Origin: Acidobacteriota bacterium
GTDB taxonomy: Bacteria > Acidobacteriota > Terriglobia > UBA7540
Direction: 5' to 3'
DNA length: 12,656 nt
Assembly: GCA_021780055.1 (NCBI GenBank)
Contig: JAJXZM010000265.1
Span: 1-12,656 of the forward strand
Shown in pieces: positions 1 through 7,198 of the stretch. The notes below the pieces were generated by a model. It searched no databases. It was not told the origin of the DNA and was given only the letters and a program-made list of their open reading frames with translations. The position numbers and the translations under genes were made by a program. Every line of letters begins with the position of its first letter. Within the stretch, counting starts at the first letter, position 1.

Positions 1-38
1 AGGCCTTGGCAACCGGCATCGTTGATGAGCATCGTGGA

Positions 39-1058
39 CTACGCCGTCCAACGTCGCAATGAGAGAACGCCTATTCTTTCGCAGAGCCATTTACCTCGGC
101 GAACAAAGGGCTCCTCGATGAGCGTGTAGCTTGTAAAGGCAACCATTGGAAGAACAACAAGGGAGACCGCGAAGGCGAGCACACTGTGCACCGTTAGCAA
201 GAAATACTGTTGCCAGACGTAGATGCTATAAGATAGCTTGCCGACATACGCCAGAGGCTTCCAGTCAAGAGCACGACCAAAGCTCGTGTGAGGATTCTCG
301 CTGGTGACAACAAGCAGCAATGCGATTGCAGCGGATTCGTGCAACGGGATCAGGTGGCGATACTCAATCCCACAGGAAACCAGCAGAGCAAGCAGCGGAA
401 GTGTCATCCATGCTCTCAGGAATGGTCTCAAGGCCGTCAGAAGCAGTGCCGCTGCACACCCCATCAACAACGCGTCCGCTCGAAATTCTGTCCCGAAAGT
501 AGCCTGTAAAGGAAGCCGACTCAGCCTTCCCCAGTAATGAAAGCGGTACGCCGCAATGCAAATCGCCCCCGCAATAGCCACCCAAGCAGCCCTCTTGCGC
601 CCAGCAAGAATCAACAACGACGGCCAGACCATGTAAAACTGTTCCTCAATTGATAACGACCAAAAGTGTCCGGTTATAGGGTGTGTGCCAGAGGGGTTGA
701 CGAAGTTCCTGAAGAAGAAAAGGCTTGGGAGCAGATAGACGGCGGCAATAGCGTGCCCTGAGGCCGCAACGGAAACCGAAACCAGCGCTAGATACGCCCA
801 CGCACATGGCATAAGACGAAAAAACCGGCGGATGTAGAACTTCTGCAGACTAATTGACCCGTGCTTCTCCCCTTCAGCCAAAAGGCGGCTGGTGATGAGA
901 AACCCGCTAAGTACGAAGAAAATTGTTACCCCATGCTGCCCGATACCATTGGCGTGGGGCAGGTAGAAAACGCGCCGGAGCGCAATGCCCGCATGGCTGA
1001 GCAACACAAGCAAGATTGCGACGCCGCGCCAGCCGTCAAGTGTTGGGATCCGCTTCAT
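39..1058 (-). CDS. Acyltransferase 3 family membrane O-acyltransferase
   Basis: This 339-residue protein belongs to the acyltransferase 3 (OafA/YrhL-like) family. Those inner-membrane enzymes transfer acetyl or other acyl groups to sugars of O-antigen, exopolysaccharide or glycolipids. Seen in the sequence: the N-terminal LDGWRGVAILLVLLSH block with the presumed catalytic His22, the FFVLSGFLIT helix (about 47-56), the Arg-rich FYIRRFFRLMP turn (about 74-84) and the HFWSLSIEEQFYMVWP signature (131-146), followed by several hydrophobic helices to the C-terminus. The length is normal for the membrane domain alone, with no SGNH domain attached. The ATG sits 18 bases after the stop of the truncated gene upstream (1077-1415) and lacks a strong Shine-Dalgarno sequence, so translation may be coupled to it. 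Its glycosyltransferase neighbours fit a role in decorating a surface glycan. The acyl donor and sugar acceptor cannot be read from the sequence. Confidence 0.93.
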   Translation of the reverse strand: MKRIPTLDGWRGVAILLVLLSHAGIALRRVFYLPHANGIGQHGVTIFFVLSGFLITSRLLAEGEKHGSISLQKFYIRRFFRLMPCAWAYLALVSVSVAASGHAIAAVYLLPSLFFFRNFVNPSGTHPITGHFWSLSIEEQFYMVWPSLLILAGRKRAAWVAIAGAICIAAYRFHYWGRLSRLPLQATFGTEFRADALLMGCAAALLLTALRPFLRAWMTLPLLALLVSCGIEYRHLIPLHESAAIALLLVVTSENPHTSFGRALDWKPLAYVGKLSYSIYVWQQYFLLTVHSVLAFAVSLVVLPMVAFTSYTLIEEPFVRRGKWLCERIGVLSLRRWTA

Positions 1059-1076
1059 TCGACACCAAGGGTCTCT

Positions 1077-1415
1077 CTACTGATAAGGAAGGCTTCGCAT
1101 CGCGTCGCGCTCGGACTGCGTGGGCCGGACGGGTTCGGAATTGTCAGGCTCGAAAAAGGCCTGCGCCCTCACAATCCGGGACGGATTACCCGCAGCCAGC
1201 CCCGACGGGAACGGTCCCACCAGCGGGGCCAGGAACCAGATCACCCAGCCAACGTCCGGGACAAGCAGTGGAATAACGCGCGGCGCGGTCCAAAGGCGGG
1301 CGGCTTCAGCCAGGCCGATCAGCAGACCCAGAAAAGCGCCACTGAACAACCAGCGGGAGACGAAGACGGCGCGGGTGCTCCCCGTGCCTCCGGGTAGATC
1401 CTGTTGTTTTTTCAT
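1077..1415 (-). pseudogene. Truncated N-terminal membrane segment, possibly of a membrane-anchored sulfatase
   Basis: A 112-residue frame starts at ATG 1415 (MKKQQDLPGG). It has two hydrophobic segments, about residues 18-38 and 46-66, and then a polar tail without hydrophobic character ending in RSLPYQ. The helix pair, with its GLLIGLAEAARL and VGWVIWFLAPLV runs, resembles the N-terminal membrane part of larger acidobacterial proteins, notably membrane-bound sulfatases and alkaline-phosphatase-superfamily proteins. That resemblance is from memory and is not proven. No catalytic domain follows in any frame before the acyltransferase gene begins 18 bases downstream, so I read it as a 5' remnant. 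It may still be translated, because the next gene's start is so close. The frame stays open up to a start at 1496, but those extra residues look non-coding. It could instead be a genuine small membrane protein. Confidence 0.35.
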
Positions 1416-1686
1416 GTAGCCTGCCTGTGAACTCCAAAAGCAATGTTCAGGCGTGGACCCCACCCATACTCTGCCACAATTCCTCATCAGGATCAATACC
1501 TTTATAGGCTACCGGCCCCCATTGCCTCAAGCCCCCCAACGGGCCGGCACCCCCACTTGGCCGCCCAAAACCGCTTGCGTCTGAACAAGAGCCCCAAATC
1601 CTCCGCAAACGGTGTCCGGTTGCAAGCCGATAGACGCCAAGCTGGGCAACCAACGCGGGGTTAGTTCCCGGAAGCGCCGTTGATCA

Positions 1687-3447
1687 TCAAGGCACTTTGG
1701 GGACAGCGGTTGCCGGGGACGGCTCCTCGCCCTCAGGATAAGGCACAAGCCTCGGCGGGTAGGAGCCAAGATAAAGCAGCCACGGGTGGCACCCCTTGAA
1801 ATAGTGGATGAGTTCGTCGTTCTCGGCCCGGCCCATGTCATCCGCCCAAACGACCTTGGCCGTGTTCAGGTCCGCGCGGTTGTAGACCTGCTCGAAAGGC
1901 GCGTTGCCGCTCGCCTGATCGTGCCGCACAAAAACAAGCTGCTGGCCCGGATACTGCCGGAGCTTTGCCAGCATTGCGGCGCGCGCCTTGTCGGAACTCG
2001 TCAAGCTGCACCATGTCAGTGCACCGCTGCTGGGTCGCGTCACGTTCGCCGACCATCCCAGGCTGTCCGCACCTGTCAGAAGAACGGCGAGCAGCAAGCA
2101 GAAGACCGGCACGGAACGAGTGATGAATACACCCGCCGGCCTGCCGCGGACTTGCCAATGCCGCACGCTGCGCATGGCAATCAGCACCAGACCAAGTACA
2201 GCACAGGTTATGGGCGCAGAGTAGTGCGCGACGTACCAGATGGGCAGCATCTCGCCAACCAATGTGACTCCGCAAATCACCAGCAGGAAGCGCGTGCCGG
2301 GGCTGAAGTCCTTCCACGAAAAGCCGCGAGGAGCCAGCAGCAACGCCAGCAGCAGCGGAAGCGTCAACAGGGGCCCCAGGTAAAACGCCCAGAAGAAGAA
2401 GGCGTTCGCTATCTCCACGGACGCGTATCCTCCCAGCGTTTGCATTTGCCGATATCGAGGCATCACCCAAGTCTTCAAAATGTTGTCGCGTATAAACGCA
2501 TGCCGGTATGCCGGCACCGGTCCCAGTGCCTGCCACGGAAACGACGGGACAGGATCGTATTGGCGCTCACAAACCGTGTAGGGAGGACTGAAAGGATCGC
2601 CCGTTACACGCCAGAAGTAGTAGCCCATGGCAACCAGCGTCAGTGCCAGCACCGCCAGCAACGGCGCCATCACGCGCCTTAGAGCACGCTTCAGGTCCGA
2701 GCGCTTCAACTTCCAAAGCCACGCCAGCATCGCCACCGCCACCGGGATGCCAAAGAACAATCCTTCGTAAGGCCGGCTGTTGGCAAGGATGGCAAAGCCC
2801 AGCCCCATCAGCAGGGTATCGCGCAAGCGCCGATCTTGCTTGATCCGGGGCAGTGCCCCCAGCACCAGCGCTCCGCCAATCGCCGCGACGGCTCCGCCAA
2901 AGTAACTGTTGTCCCAGTAGCTGAAAACTCCGAATCGAATCACGGCCAGCGAGCCGCCCAGCAACGCCCATTCTTCCCCCACCCAGGCCTGCAGCATCCA
3001 GGTGATCGCGGCACACATCAGCCCCACGCTCAGCCACACACCCCAGAACGGATGCCCCAGCAGTACCTGTCCGAATGCCATGATCAGGCCCTGTGCAGGC
3101 CAGTACTTGGCCGTATAGGTGGGTTGCCACATTACCTGGAAGGTTTCAAAATGCACCCACATCGGATTTGTGGGGTTCGTCAGGCGGCCGTGAGCAAACG
3201 TGTCGGACAGCAGCAGATAGCCATACTCGTCGCTGATGCCCGGCACCGGAATGGGGAGGATGGGCAGCAGCGCGGCGCGCAAGGCCAGCGCCGTCAACCC
3301 GACGACGACAACCGAAAGCCCGCGCCTACGCGCCAGATTGCCGAATCTCCGCTCAATGGCCTCAAACCAGCGCGCGCCCAGCTTTGGGACCGAGAGCGCC
3401 AGCACCAGAGCCAGCACCGTCAGCCCCGCCTCAATTGCAAGAAACAT
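1687..3447 (-). CDS. Polytopic GT-C-like membrane protein (putative glycosyltransferase), 586 aa
   Basis: This is a large integral membrane protein with about ten hydrophobic segments. It has the general build of GT-C glycosyltransferases (PMT/ArnT type), which use polyprenyl-phosphate sugars on the periplasmic face. After the second helix comes an acidic pair in GISDEYGYLL (Asp73-Glu74), where GT-C enzymes carry their catalytic acid, and then a Trp/Tyr-rich loop (MWQPTYTAKYWPAQG). The last 110 or so residues are soluble and probably periplasmic. I chose ATG 3447 over the TTG at 3498 for two reasons: GGGAG lies six bases upstream, and the same ATG begins both dead copies of this gene's 5' end at 5085 and 7024. 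The gene reads toward the truncated membrane gene and the acyltransferase. The family is widespread in Acidobacteria and mostly uncharacterised as far as I know, so no substrate is assigned. Confidence 0.82.
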   Translation of the reverse strand: MFLAIEAGLTVLALVLALSVPKLGARWFEAIERRFGNLARRRGLSVVVVGLTALALRAALLPILPIPVPGISDEYGYLLLSDTFAHGRLTNPTNPMWVHFETFQVMWQPTYTAKYWPAQGLIMAFGQVLLGHPFWGVWLSVGLMCAAITWMLQAWVGEEWALLGGSLAVIRFGVFSYWDNSYFGGAVAAIGGALVLGALPRIKQDRRLRDTLLMGLGFAILANSRPYEGLFFGIPVAVAMLAWLWKLKRSDLKRALRRVMAPLLAVLALTLVAMGYYFWRVTGDPFSPPYTVCERQYDPVPSFPWQALGPVPAYRHAFIRDNILKTWVMPRYRQMQTLGGYASVEIANAFFFWAFYLGPLLTLPLLLALLLAPRGFSWKDFSPGTRFLLVICGVTLVGEMLPIWYVAHYSAPITCAVLGLVLIAMRSVRHWQVRGRPAGVFITRSVPVFCLLLAVLLTGADSLGWSANVTRPSSGALTWCSLTSSDKARAAMLAKLRQYPGQQLVFVRHDQASGNAPFEQVYNRADLNTAKVVWADDMGRAENDELIHYFKGCHPWLLYLGSYPPRLVPYPEGEEPSPATAVPKVP

Positions 3448-3500
3448 TCGCTGCTCCCACCAACCGGCGAATGTCCCATACTTCCAACTTGATGTCAATT
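3331..3500 (-). repeat. Direct repeat, copy 1: 5' end and leader of the 586-aa GT-C gene
   Basis: The first 39 codons (3331-3447) recur at 4969-5085. The first 24 codons recur at 6953-7024, and the 53-base leader (3448-3500) recurs at 7025-7084. All copies are in the same orientation. Copies 1 and 2 share a run of 35 identical bases (3358-3392 and 4996-5030). This copy is the only one attached to a full-length gene. Confidence 0.85.
3454..3458 (-). promoter_or_regulatory. Ribosome binding site deciding the GT-C start
   Basis: GGGAG on the minus strand lies six bases before ATG 3447. The alternative upstream TTG at 3498 has no comparable site. Confidence 0.6.
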
Positions 3501-3622
3501 CTCGGTTGAATGTAATGCCTACAACCGGCCAACGCAGGGAGTTGGTTCTGCCGTGATTATCAGAAGATTCTGGAAATACTTGCCATTGACTGGACTGCTG
3601 GGTATGGGTAGTCTAAGACTCC

Positions 3623-4828
3623 ATGAATGCTGGCCCTCAGGAAACTGGCACGTCGTCAAGCAGTCCGGTAGATGTGTCCGTCGTCATTCCATGCCTAAAC
3701 GAGGAAGCGTCCATCGCCTTTTGTATCGACAAGGCCCTTGCTGCATTCGAGGCTGCTGGAGTCAAAGGCGAGGTTGTCATCGCTGACAACGGGTCAACCG
3801 ACGGGTCGATCCGGATCGCCCAGGCGCGCGGGGCCCGTGTCATTCATGTGCAAGCAAGAGGTTATGGAAACGCCCTACGCCGAGGCATCGAAGAAGCCCG
3901 CGGCGACTTTATCATCATGGGTGACGCGGATGACAGCTACGACTTTTCTGAGGTCCCCAGGTTTGTAGCCAAGTGGCGCCAAGGCTATGAACTCGTCATG
4001 GGGAATCGGTTCAAGGGAGAGATCAAACCCGGGGCCATGCCGTGGCTGCACAGGTACCTGGGCACGCCCGTCCTTTCGAGGATTCTGAACTTGTTCTTTG
4101 GGGCAAACGTGGGAGACGTAAACTGCGGCATGCGTGGATTCACCAGGGCCCTGTATCAGCGACTTGATCTTAGAACCACCGGCATGGAGTTTGCGTCCGA
4201 GTTCCTGATCAAGGCCGCAAAGTTGCGTGTCGCAATAAGCGAGATTCCGATTACTCTCTGGCCCGACAAACGCGGTCGCCCGCCGCATCTCAGAAGCTTC
4301 CGCGATGGCTGGCGGCACTTGCGGCTCCTGCTTCTGTTTGCTCCCGATTGGCTCTTCATTTATCCCGGAGGGCTGTTATTCGTGGTCGGCCTGGGTATTG
4401 TCTTCTGGCTGTTCCCAGGACCACAGAAGGTCGGACGTGTCACATTCGATGTCCACACGATGCTCTTTGGAATGATTTTCGCCCTGCTTGGAGCACAGGT
4501 TATCTTTACAGGTTTTTTTGCCAAGGTATTCAGCTACTCGGAGCGCTTCGACCCGCAGCAACGTTCGCTGGAAAGACTGCTTCGGGGCCTACGATTAGAG
4601 CATGGACTTATCATCGGAGGCGCCTTAGCACTTATAGGGTTTATAGGAGATGTCTTCACGTTTGAAAAATGGGTGGCGACTAATTTCGGTCCCTTCCATG
4701 ACATACGAGCCGTGATCTTCTATTCTCTTTTCTTCTTCCTTGGCGTACAGATCGTGTTTTCCTCTTTCTTCCTGAGCATGCTTGGTATCAGTCGCGAAAC
4801 CCACATCGGCGATTACGATCTGAAGTAA
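3623..4828 (+). CDS. Membrane-anchored family 2 glycosyltransferase (DPM1-like)
   Basis: This 401-residue protein has a cytoplasmic GT2 (GT-A fold) domain followed by membrane helices. It resembles dolichol/undecaprenyl-phosphate sugar synthases, which load a sugar from a nucleotide donor onto a polyprenyl phosphate. Visible motifs are VSVVIPCLNEEASI (about 18-31), IADNGSTDGS (53-62), the metal-binding GDADDSYDF (DXD at 101-103), VMGNRFKGE (125-133), and DVNCGMRGF (165-173) with the downstream GMEFASE. About four hydrophobic segments fill residues 243-262, 275-305, 333-352 and 366-390. If it makes a polyprenyl-linked sugar, the two GT-C-like proteins nearby would be natural users of that product. 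It is the only plus-strand gene in the island. Its stop overlaps the start of a dead methyltransferase (TAATG), which suggests a former two-gene unit. No strong Shine-Dalgarno sequence precedes ATG 3623, but the protein's N-terminus fits the family. Confidence 0.92.
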   Translation: MNAGPQETGTSSSSPVDVSVVIPCLNEEASIAFCIDKALAAFEAAGVKGEVVIADNGSTDGSIRIAQARGARVIHVQARGYGNALRRGIEEARGDFIIMGDADDSYDFSEVPRFVAKWRQGYELVMGNRFKGEIKPGAMPWLHRYLGTPVLSRILNLFFGANVGDVNCGMRGFTRALYQRLDLRTTGMEFASEFLIKAAKLRVAISEIPITLWPDKRGRPPHLRSFRDGWRHLRLLLLFAPDWLFIYPGGLLFVVGLGIVFWLFPGPQKVGRVTFDVHTMLFGMIFALLGAQVIFTGFFAKVFSYSERFDPQQRSLERLLRGLRLEHGLIIGGALALIGFIGDVFTFEKWVATNFGPFHDIRAVIFYSLFFFLGVQIVFSSFFLSMLGISRETHIGDYDLK

Positions 4829-4956
4829 TGGCTTATACCGCCTTCGACCATGTTGTAGCGTGGTTTCGTTTTCGTGCCGCTCCCTTACATTCGCCCCAGG
4901 GCTCGAGTTTGCGACGTTGGCTGCCGCGTTGTGGCGCTATTCCTTCACAATACACA
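4828..4956 (+). pseudogene. 5' remnant of a class I SAM-dependent methyltransferase
   Basis: The frame from ATG 4828, overlapping the GT2 stop as TAATG, reads MAYTAFDHVVAWFRFRAA. The next frame then continues as LPYIRPRARVCDVGC. Joined, they match the start of a class I methyltransferase, with VCDVGC as the first half of the SAM-binding motif I. A single-base deletion near 4878-4881 explains the frame change. The usual glycines after the motif are also lost: the sequence reads GCRVVA where GCGxGA would be expected. Nothing homologous is visible past about 4960, where a palindrome and a reversed fragment of the GT-C gene begin. The gene is dead three ways: frameshift, broken motif and missing body. 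While intact it was probably co-translated with the GT2 gene and may have methylated a sugar or lipid intermediate. The family call rests on a short stretch. Confidence 0.68.
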
Positions 4957-4974
4957 CTCGCGCATCAGCGCGAG
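4957..4974. repeat. Perfect 7-bp inverted repeat with a 4-base loop at the pseudogene junction
   Basis: CTCGCGC and GCGCGAG flank ATCA. The palindrome sits exactly where the methyltransferase remnant (plus strand) meets the GT-C fragment (minus strand). No T-run follows on either strand, so a terminator role is unlikely. It may mark a recombination breakpoint. Confidence 0.6.
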
Positions 4975-5085
4975 CTTTCCGAGGCTGCGCTCGGCGGCCT
5001 CAAACCAGCGCGCGCCCAGCTTTGGGACCGTAAGCGCCAGCAAAAGCGCAAGCACCGTCAATCCAGCTTCAATTGCAAGAAACAT
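4969..5085 (-). pseudogene. Dead copy 2 of the GT-C gene 5' end
   Basis: Read on the minus strand from ATG 5085, this encodes MFLAIEAGLTVLALLLALTV and then PKLGARWFEAAERSLGKLA. It matches the first 39 residues of the 586-residue GT-C protein at 33 positions. The similarity then stops, and the frame ends at a TGA at 4945-4947 after 46 codons. The rest of the gene is absent: the adjoining sequence is the methyltransferase remnant. Most differences from copy 1 are conservative or synonymous, so it seems to come from a paralogue that was under selection before being cut. The leader upstream of the ATG (5086 onward) does not match the leader shared by copies 1 and 3, and the remaining bases to 5235 show nothing recognisable. 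Confidence 0.8.
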
Positions 5086-5235
5086 CGTTCGAGCCTCAGA
5101 AACGTTTTCTCATGGCAATCATAAGGATGCGCGCCCACATCACCCGGACAATGCGCCTGCTTCGATTCTTACGTGTCAGCTTCAAGGGACCGTCTGTGAA
5201 AGCGCCTCAATTTCCCGGCCGTTCAAACGAGGTGG

Positions 5236-6783
5236 TTATCGCTTCCCTGCTTTGACATAAATAACGCTCATCCTGTCGCGGTAAATCTCTCTCCAGCCAG
5301 GAGAAGCCGCCAGCGACGAAGCGAGCCTCGTGTCCGGAGAGATCAGGCATGAACGAACATTGTACTTTCCAAGGAGATAAAATGTGTGCGGCCCGCCATC
5401 GACAATCCTGATGTAGTCCTGAATCACGCCGGCGTAGTCATAGATGTCGCGACTGTCGATGAAAACCTGGTGTTCCGGACTAAGCGACCACGTCAGATAG
5501 CCGCCCCAGGAAAGTTCGTTAAACATGGGCCCCGGGACGTCGTGCTGGGCGATATAGTCAACAGCCGCGGCCGGGAAGTTGTTCGCAATCGCCCTCTGAA
5601 TGGTACGTTTCGAGGGAAGGAACACCGCCGCCAGGGCAATCGCGGCTAAGATTAATATCGCATTCGCCCAGTGGCGGTCCTGGGCACGATGGGGTGCAGG
5701 CACCCAATAGTTTATGGCCTGCGCCAGCAATGCGACGAATATCGGAGCAAAGAACAGGATGAATCGGGTATGAGCCAACGCTTCGAAGGTGGCGACCAGG
5801 AAGAGCACGACATCCTGCGCTGAAAGTGCGCGTCGGCTGGTAGCGACATAAACCAGGAAAACCGCGATCAAGAAAAGGAATAACATGCCTTCGAAACCGG
5901 TCAGGTGGAGGGGAAGAAACTCGGTATTGGTCCTGATGTTTGTCGATCGGAAAAGAACCATTTCCAGAGGATATGCAGCAAGGCGGCTCCCGTAAGGATT
6001 GATGAGCGATGCCAGCAGGCAGAGCAGAAATATCAGTTCCAGATGACGGCGTTGCCTGGCCGTCCACTGCTCCCCGCGGACGTACTTGAACTGAAAAGCT
6101 CTGAGACCAACAGCCCAGTACATTCCGATCACAAAAAACCCGAAGATCAAGTTTCCGTGCGTATTCACCCAGACAATGAAGAGCCACGGCAGAAGCCACA
6201 ACGCTTTCTCTCGACCGTGGCGGAATTTTTCCAGCGCAATTAAGGTCAGGACCAGAAACGCATAACCCAGCATTTGCGGCCGCAGCGTAAAGAAGTAAGA
6301 AACTAAGGGTATAAGCGCAGCACAGGCGAGAAAAGCTGGCATAGCGTTTCCGCACCGCTGGTAGGCGTAATAGTAAAGCAGCAAAACAAAAACGCCCGAC
6401 ATCAATAGCAACAGGCCCATCAGTCCTTCGATTCCAGCTACGCGCGAAGCGGCAGCCATCAACACACTGCCGAGCCATTCCGATGCAATGAAGGGAGCGC
6501 CATGTCCCGTGAATGAATACGTATCAGTAATGGGCCAGTGAGACGTCGACAGAATGCGGCCGCCTACCATTAGATGCCACCACGTGTCGCCTTCAAAAGG
6601 AATATTACTGAATGAGCCTGAGTGGGATACACTCTCATAGATATTCAGATACCTTCCTGCAAAGGTCCCAACAAGGAGCAACGTTCCCAGTACAACCGGG
6701 TAAGAAAATATCTTTCGCGCAAAGGACGCTCCAGAAGACCGGAGAGAGAGATCAGAGCCATTCGCAATTGCGGCATCTTTCAT
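5236..6783 (-). CDS. Polytopic GT-C-like membrane protein (putative glycosyltransferase), 515 aa
   Basis: This integral membrane protein has roughly ten to twelve hydrophobic segments. After the first helix (about 28-44) an extracytoplasmic loop carries GDTWWHLMVGGRIL (Asp66, His70) and TDTYSFTGHGAPFIASEWLG, placed like the catalytic-acid loop of GT-C enzymes. The C-terminal part is soluble, with an SWGGYLTWSL stretch and a VFIDSRDIYDYAGVIQDY block typical of a widespread family usually annotated as hypothetical or mannosyltransferase-like. I chose ATG 6783 because AAAGG lies five bases upstream; the frame is open back to 6990, but that part overlaps the dead GT-C copy 3 and looks non-coding. 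The gene lies between two dead copies of another GT-C gene's 5' end. By eye it is less GC-rich than the TonB receptor gene. The substrate is unknown, and it could also be a polymerase- or ligase-type glycan protein. Confidence 0.8.
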   Translation of the reverse strand: MKDAAIANGSDLSLRSSGASFARKIFSYPVVLGTLLLVGTFAGRYLNIYESVSHSGSFSNIPFEGDTWWHLMVGGRILSTSHWPITDTYSFTGHGAPFIASEWLGSVLMAAASRVAGIEGLMGLLLLMSGVFVLLLYYYAYQRCGNAMPAFLACAALIPLVSYFFTLRPQMLGYAFLVLTLIALEKFRHGREKALWLLPWLFIVWVNTHGNLIFGFFVIGMYWAVGLRAFQFKYVRGEQWTARQRRHLELIFLLCLLASLINPYGSRLAAYPLEMVLFRSTNIRTNTEFLPLHLTGFEGMLFLFLIAVFLVYVATSRRALSAQDVVLFLVATFEALAHTRFILFFAPIFVALLAQAINYWVPAPHRAQDRHWANAILILAAIALAAVFLPSKRTIQRAIANNFPAAAVDYIAQHDVPGPMFNELSWGGYLTWSLSPEHQVFIDSRDIYDYAGVIQDYIRIVDGGPHTFYLLGKYNVRSCLISPDTRLASSLAASPGWREIYRDRMSVIYVKAGKR

Positions 6784-6788
6784 CTGCA

Positions 6789-6793
6789 CCTTT
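6789..6793 (-). promoter_or_regulatory. Ribosome binding site for the 515-aa GT-C gene
   Basis: AAAGG on the minus strand lies five bases before ATG 6783. It supports this start over the longer open frame that reaches 6990. Confidence 0.55.
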
Positions 6794-6952
6794 TGCCCCC
6801 TAGAATCTCCATGAATTGCGTCTTCCCAGTTCTTCCCCGATAACAAAGCAATTGGATGGGTAGAAGAACCGCGAACCGGGCTGCGACGGCTAAAATCACG
6901 TCCCTCCGTACGACGCAGGGGGCCTGTGATCAAGAACTTTAACCCTTGTCGA

Positions 6953-7024
6953 CCCCAAGTTTGGAACCGTGAGGGCCAGCACAAGCGCAAGCACCGTCAG
7001 CCCGGCTTCAATTGCAAGAAACAT
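6953..7024 (-). pseudogene. Dead copy 3 of the GT-C gene 5' end
   Basis: From ATG 7024 on the minus strand, 24 codons match the start of the 586-residue GT-C protein at 22 positions, through TVPNLG. The sequence then becomes unrelated, and the frame ends at a TGA at 6896-6898. No later part of the gene is present. Like copy 2, it has the same orientation as the intact gene. The following 6784-6952 stretch shows nothing recognisable. Confidence 0.78.
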
Positions 7025-7084
7025 CAGCCACCACCCCTCAATGTCAACTGGCGAATGTCCCACACTTAATCGGTGATGTCAATT
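7025..7084 (-). repeat. Conserved leader of dead GT-C copy 3 (matches 3448-3500)
   Basis: The blocks AATTGACATCA and GGGACATTCGCC, the latter followed by a purine and GTTG, occur in the same order before the ATG in copies 1 and 3, with small gaps between them. Similarity ends sharply at 3500 and 7084. It may be a conserved promoter or leader, or the end of a mobile element; the sequence alone does not decide. Confidence 0.6.
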
Positions 7085-7154
7085 TGTACAGAGGCAAGTC
7101 TGCAGGAAATTTTGCGATCCCCGATGACGAGCTCATCTTGCCAAGTAGTGGCGC

Positions 7155-7187
7155 AAAACCACCGCCAACCGAAGCCGCCCGGTGGTT
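7155..7187 (-). terminator. Candidate rho-independent terminator after the TonB receptor gene
   Basis: On the minus strand, AACCACCG pairs perfectly with CGGTGGTT across a 15-base loop that can pair further internally, and the hairpin runs directly into TTTT. It starts about 12 bases after the receptor stop codon. The T-run is short, hence moderate confidence. Confidence 0.5.
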
Positions 7188-7198
7188 GTGACAGACGG

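Noticed and set aside
1416..1686. Short minus-strand frames in the gap after the 586-aa GT-C gene, considered as gene or transposase remnants
   Set aside because: Their translations (for example around 1447-1653) match no family I recognise and have no start with a ribosome binding site.
1786..2682. A 298-codon open frame on the plus strand, antisense to the GT-C gene
   Set aside because: Its translation is Arg/Gln/His-rich without any recognisable motif, while the minus strand encodes a clear polytopic membrane protein.
3580..3614. A possible promoter for the GT2 gene (TTGACT with a 17-base spacer to TAGTCT)
   Set aside because: The -35 box is good but the -10 box matches only three of six bases, and the start site would leave almost no leader before ATG 3623.
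3553..3786. A 77-codon plus-strand frame with a hydrophobic start overlapping the GT2 gene
   Set aside because: It begins at GTG without a ribosome binding site and overlaps the conserved GT2 N-terminal domain in another frame.
4828..5124. A 98-codon plus-strand frame taken as a complete small gene coupled to GT2
   Set aside because: Only its first 18 or so residues look genuine. After the frameshift it reads out of frame through the methyltransferase remnant and then antisense through the dead GT-C copy.
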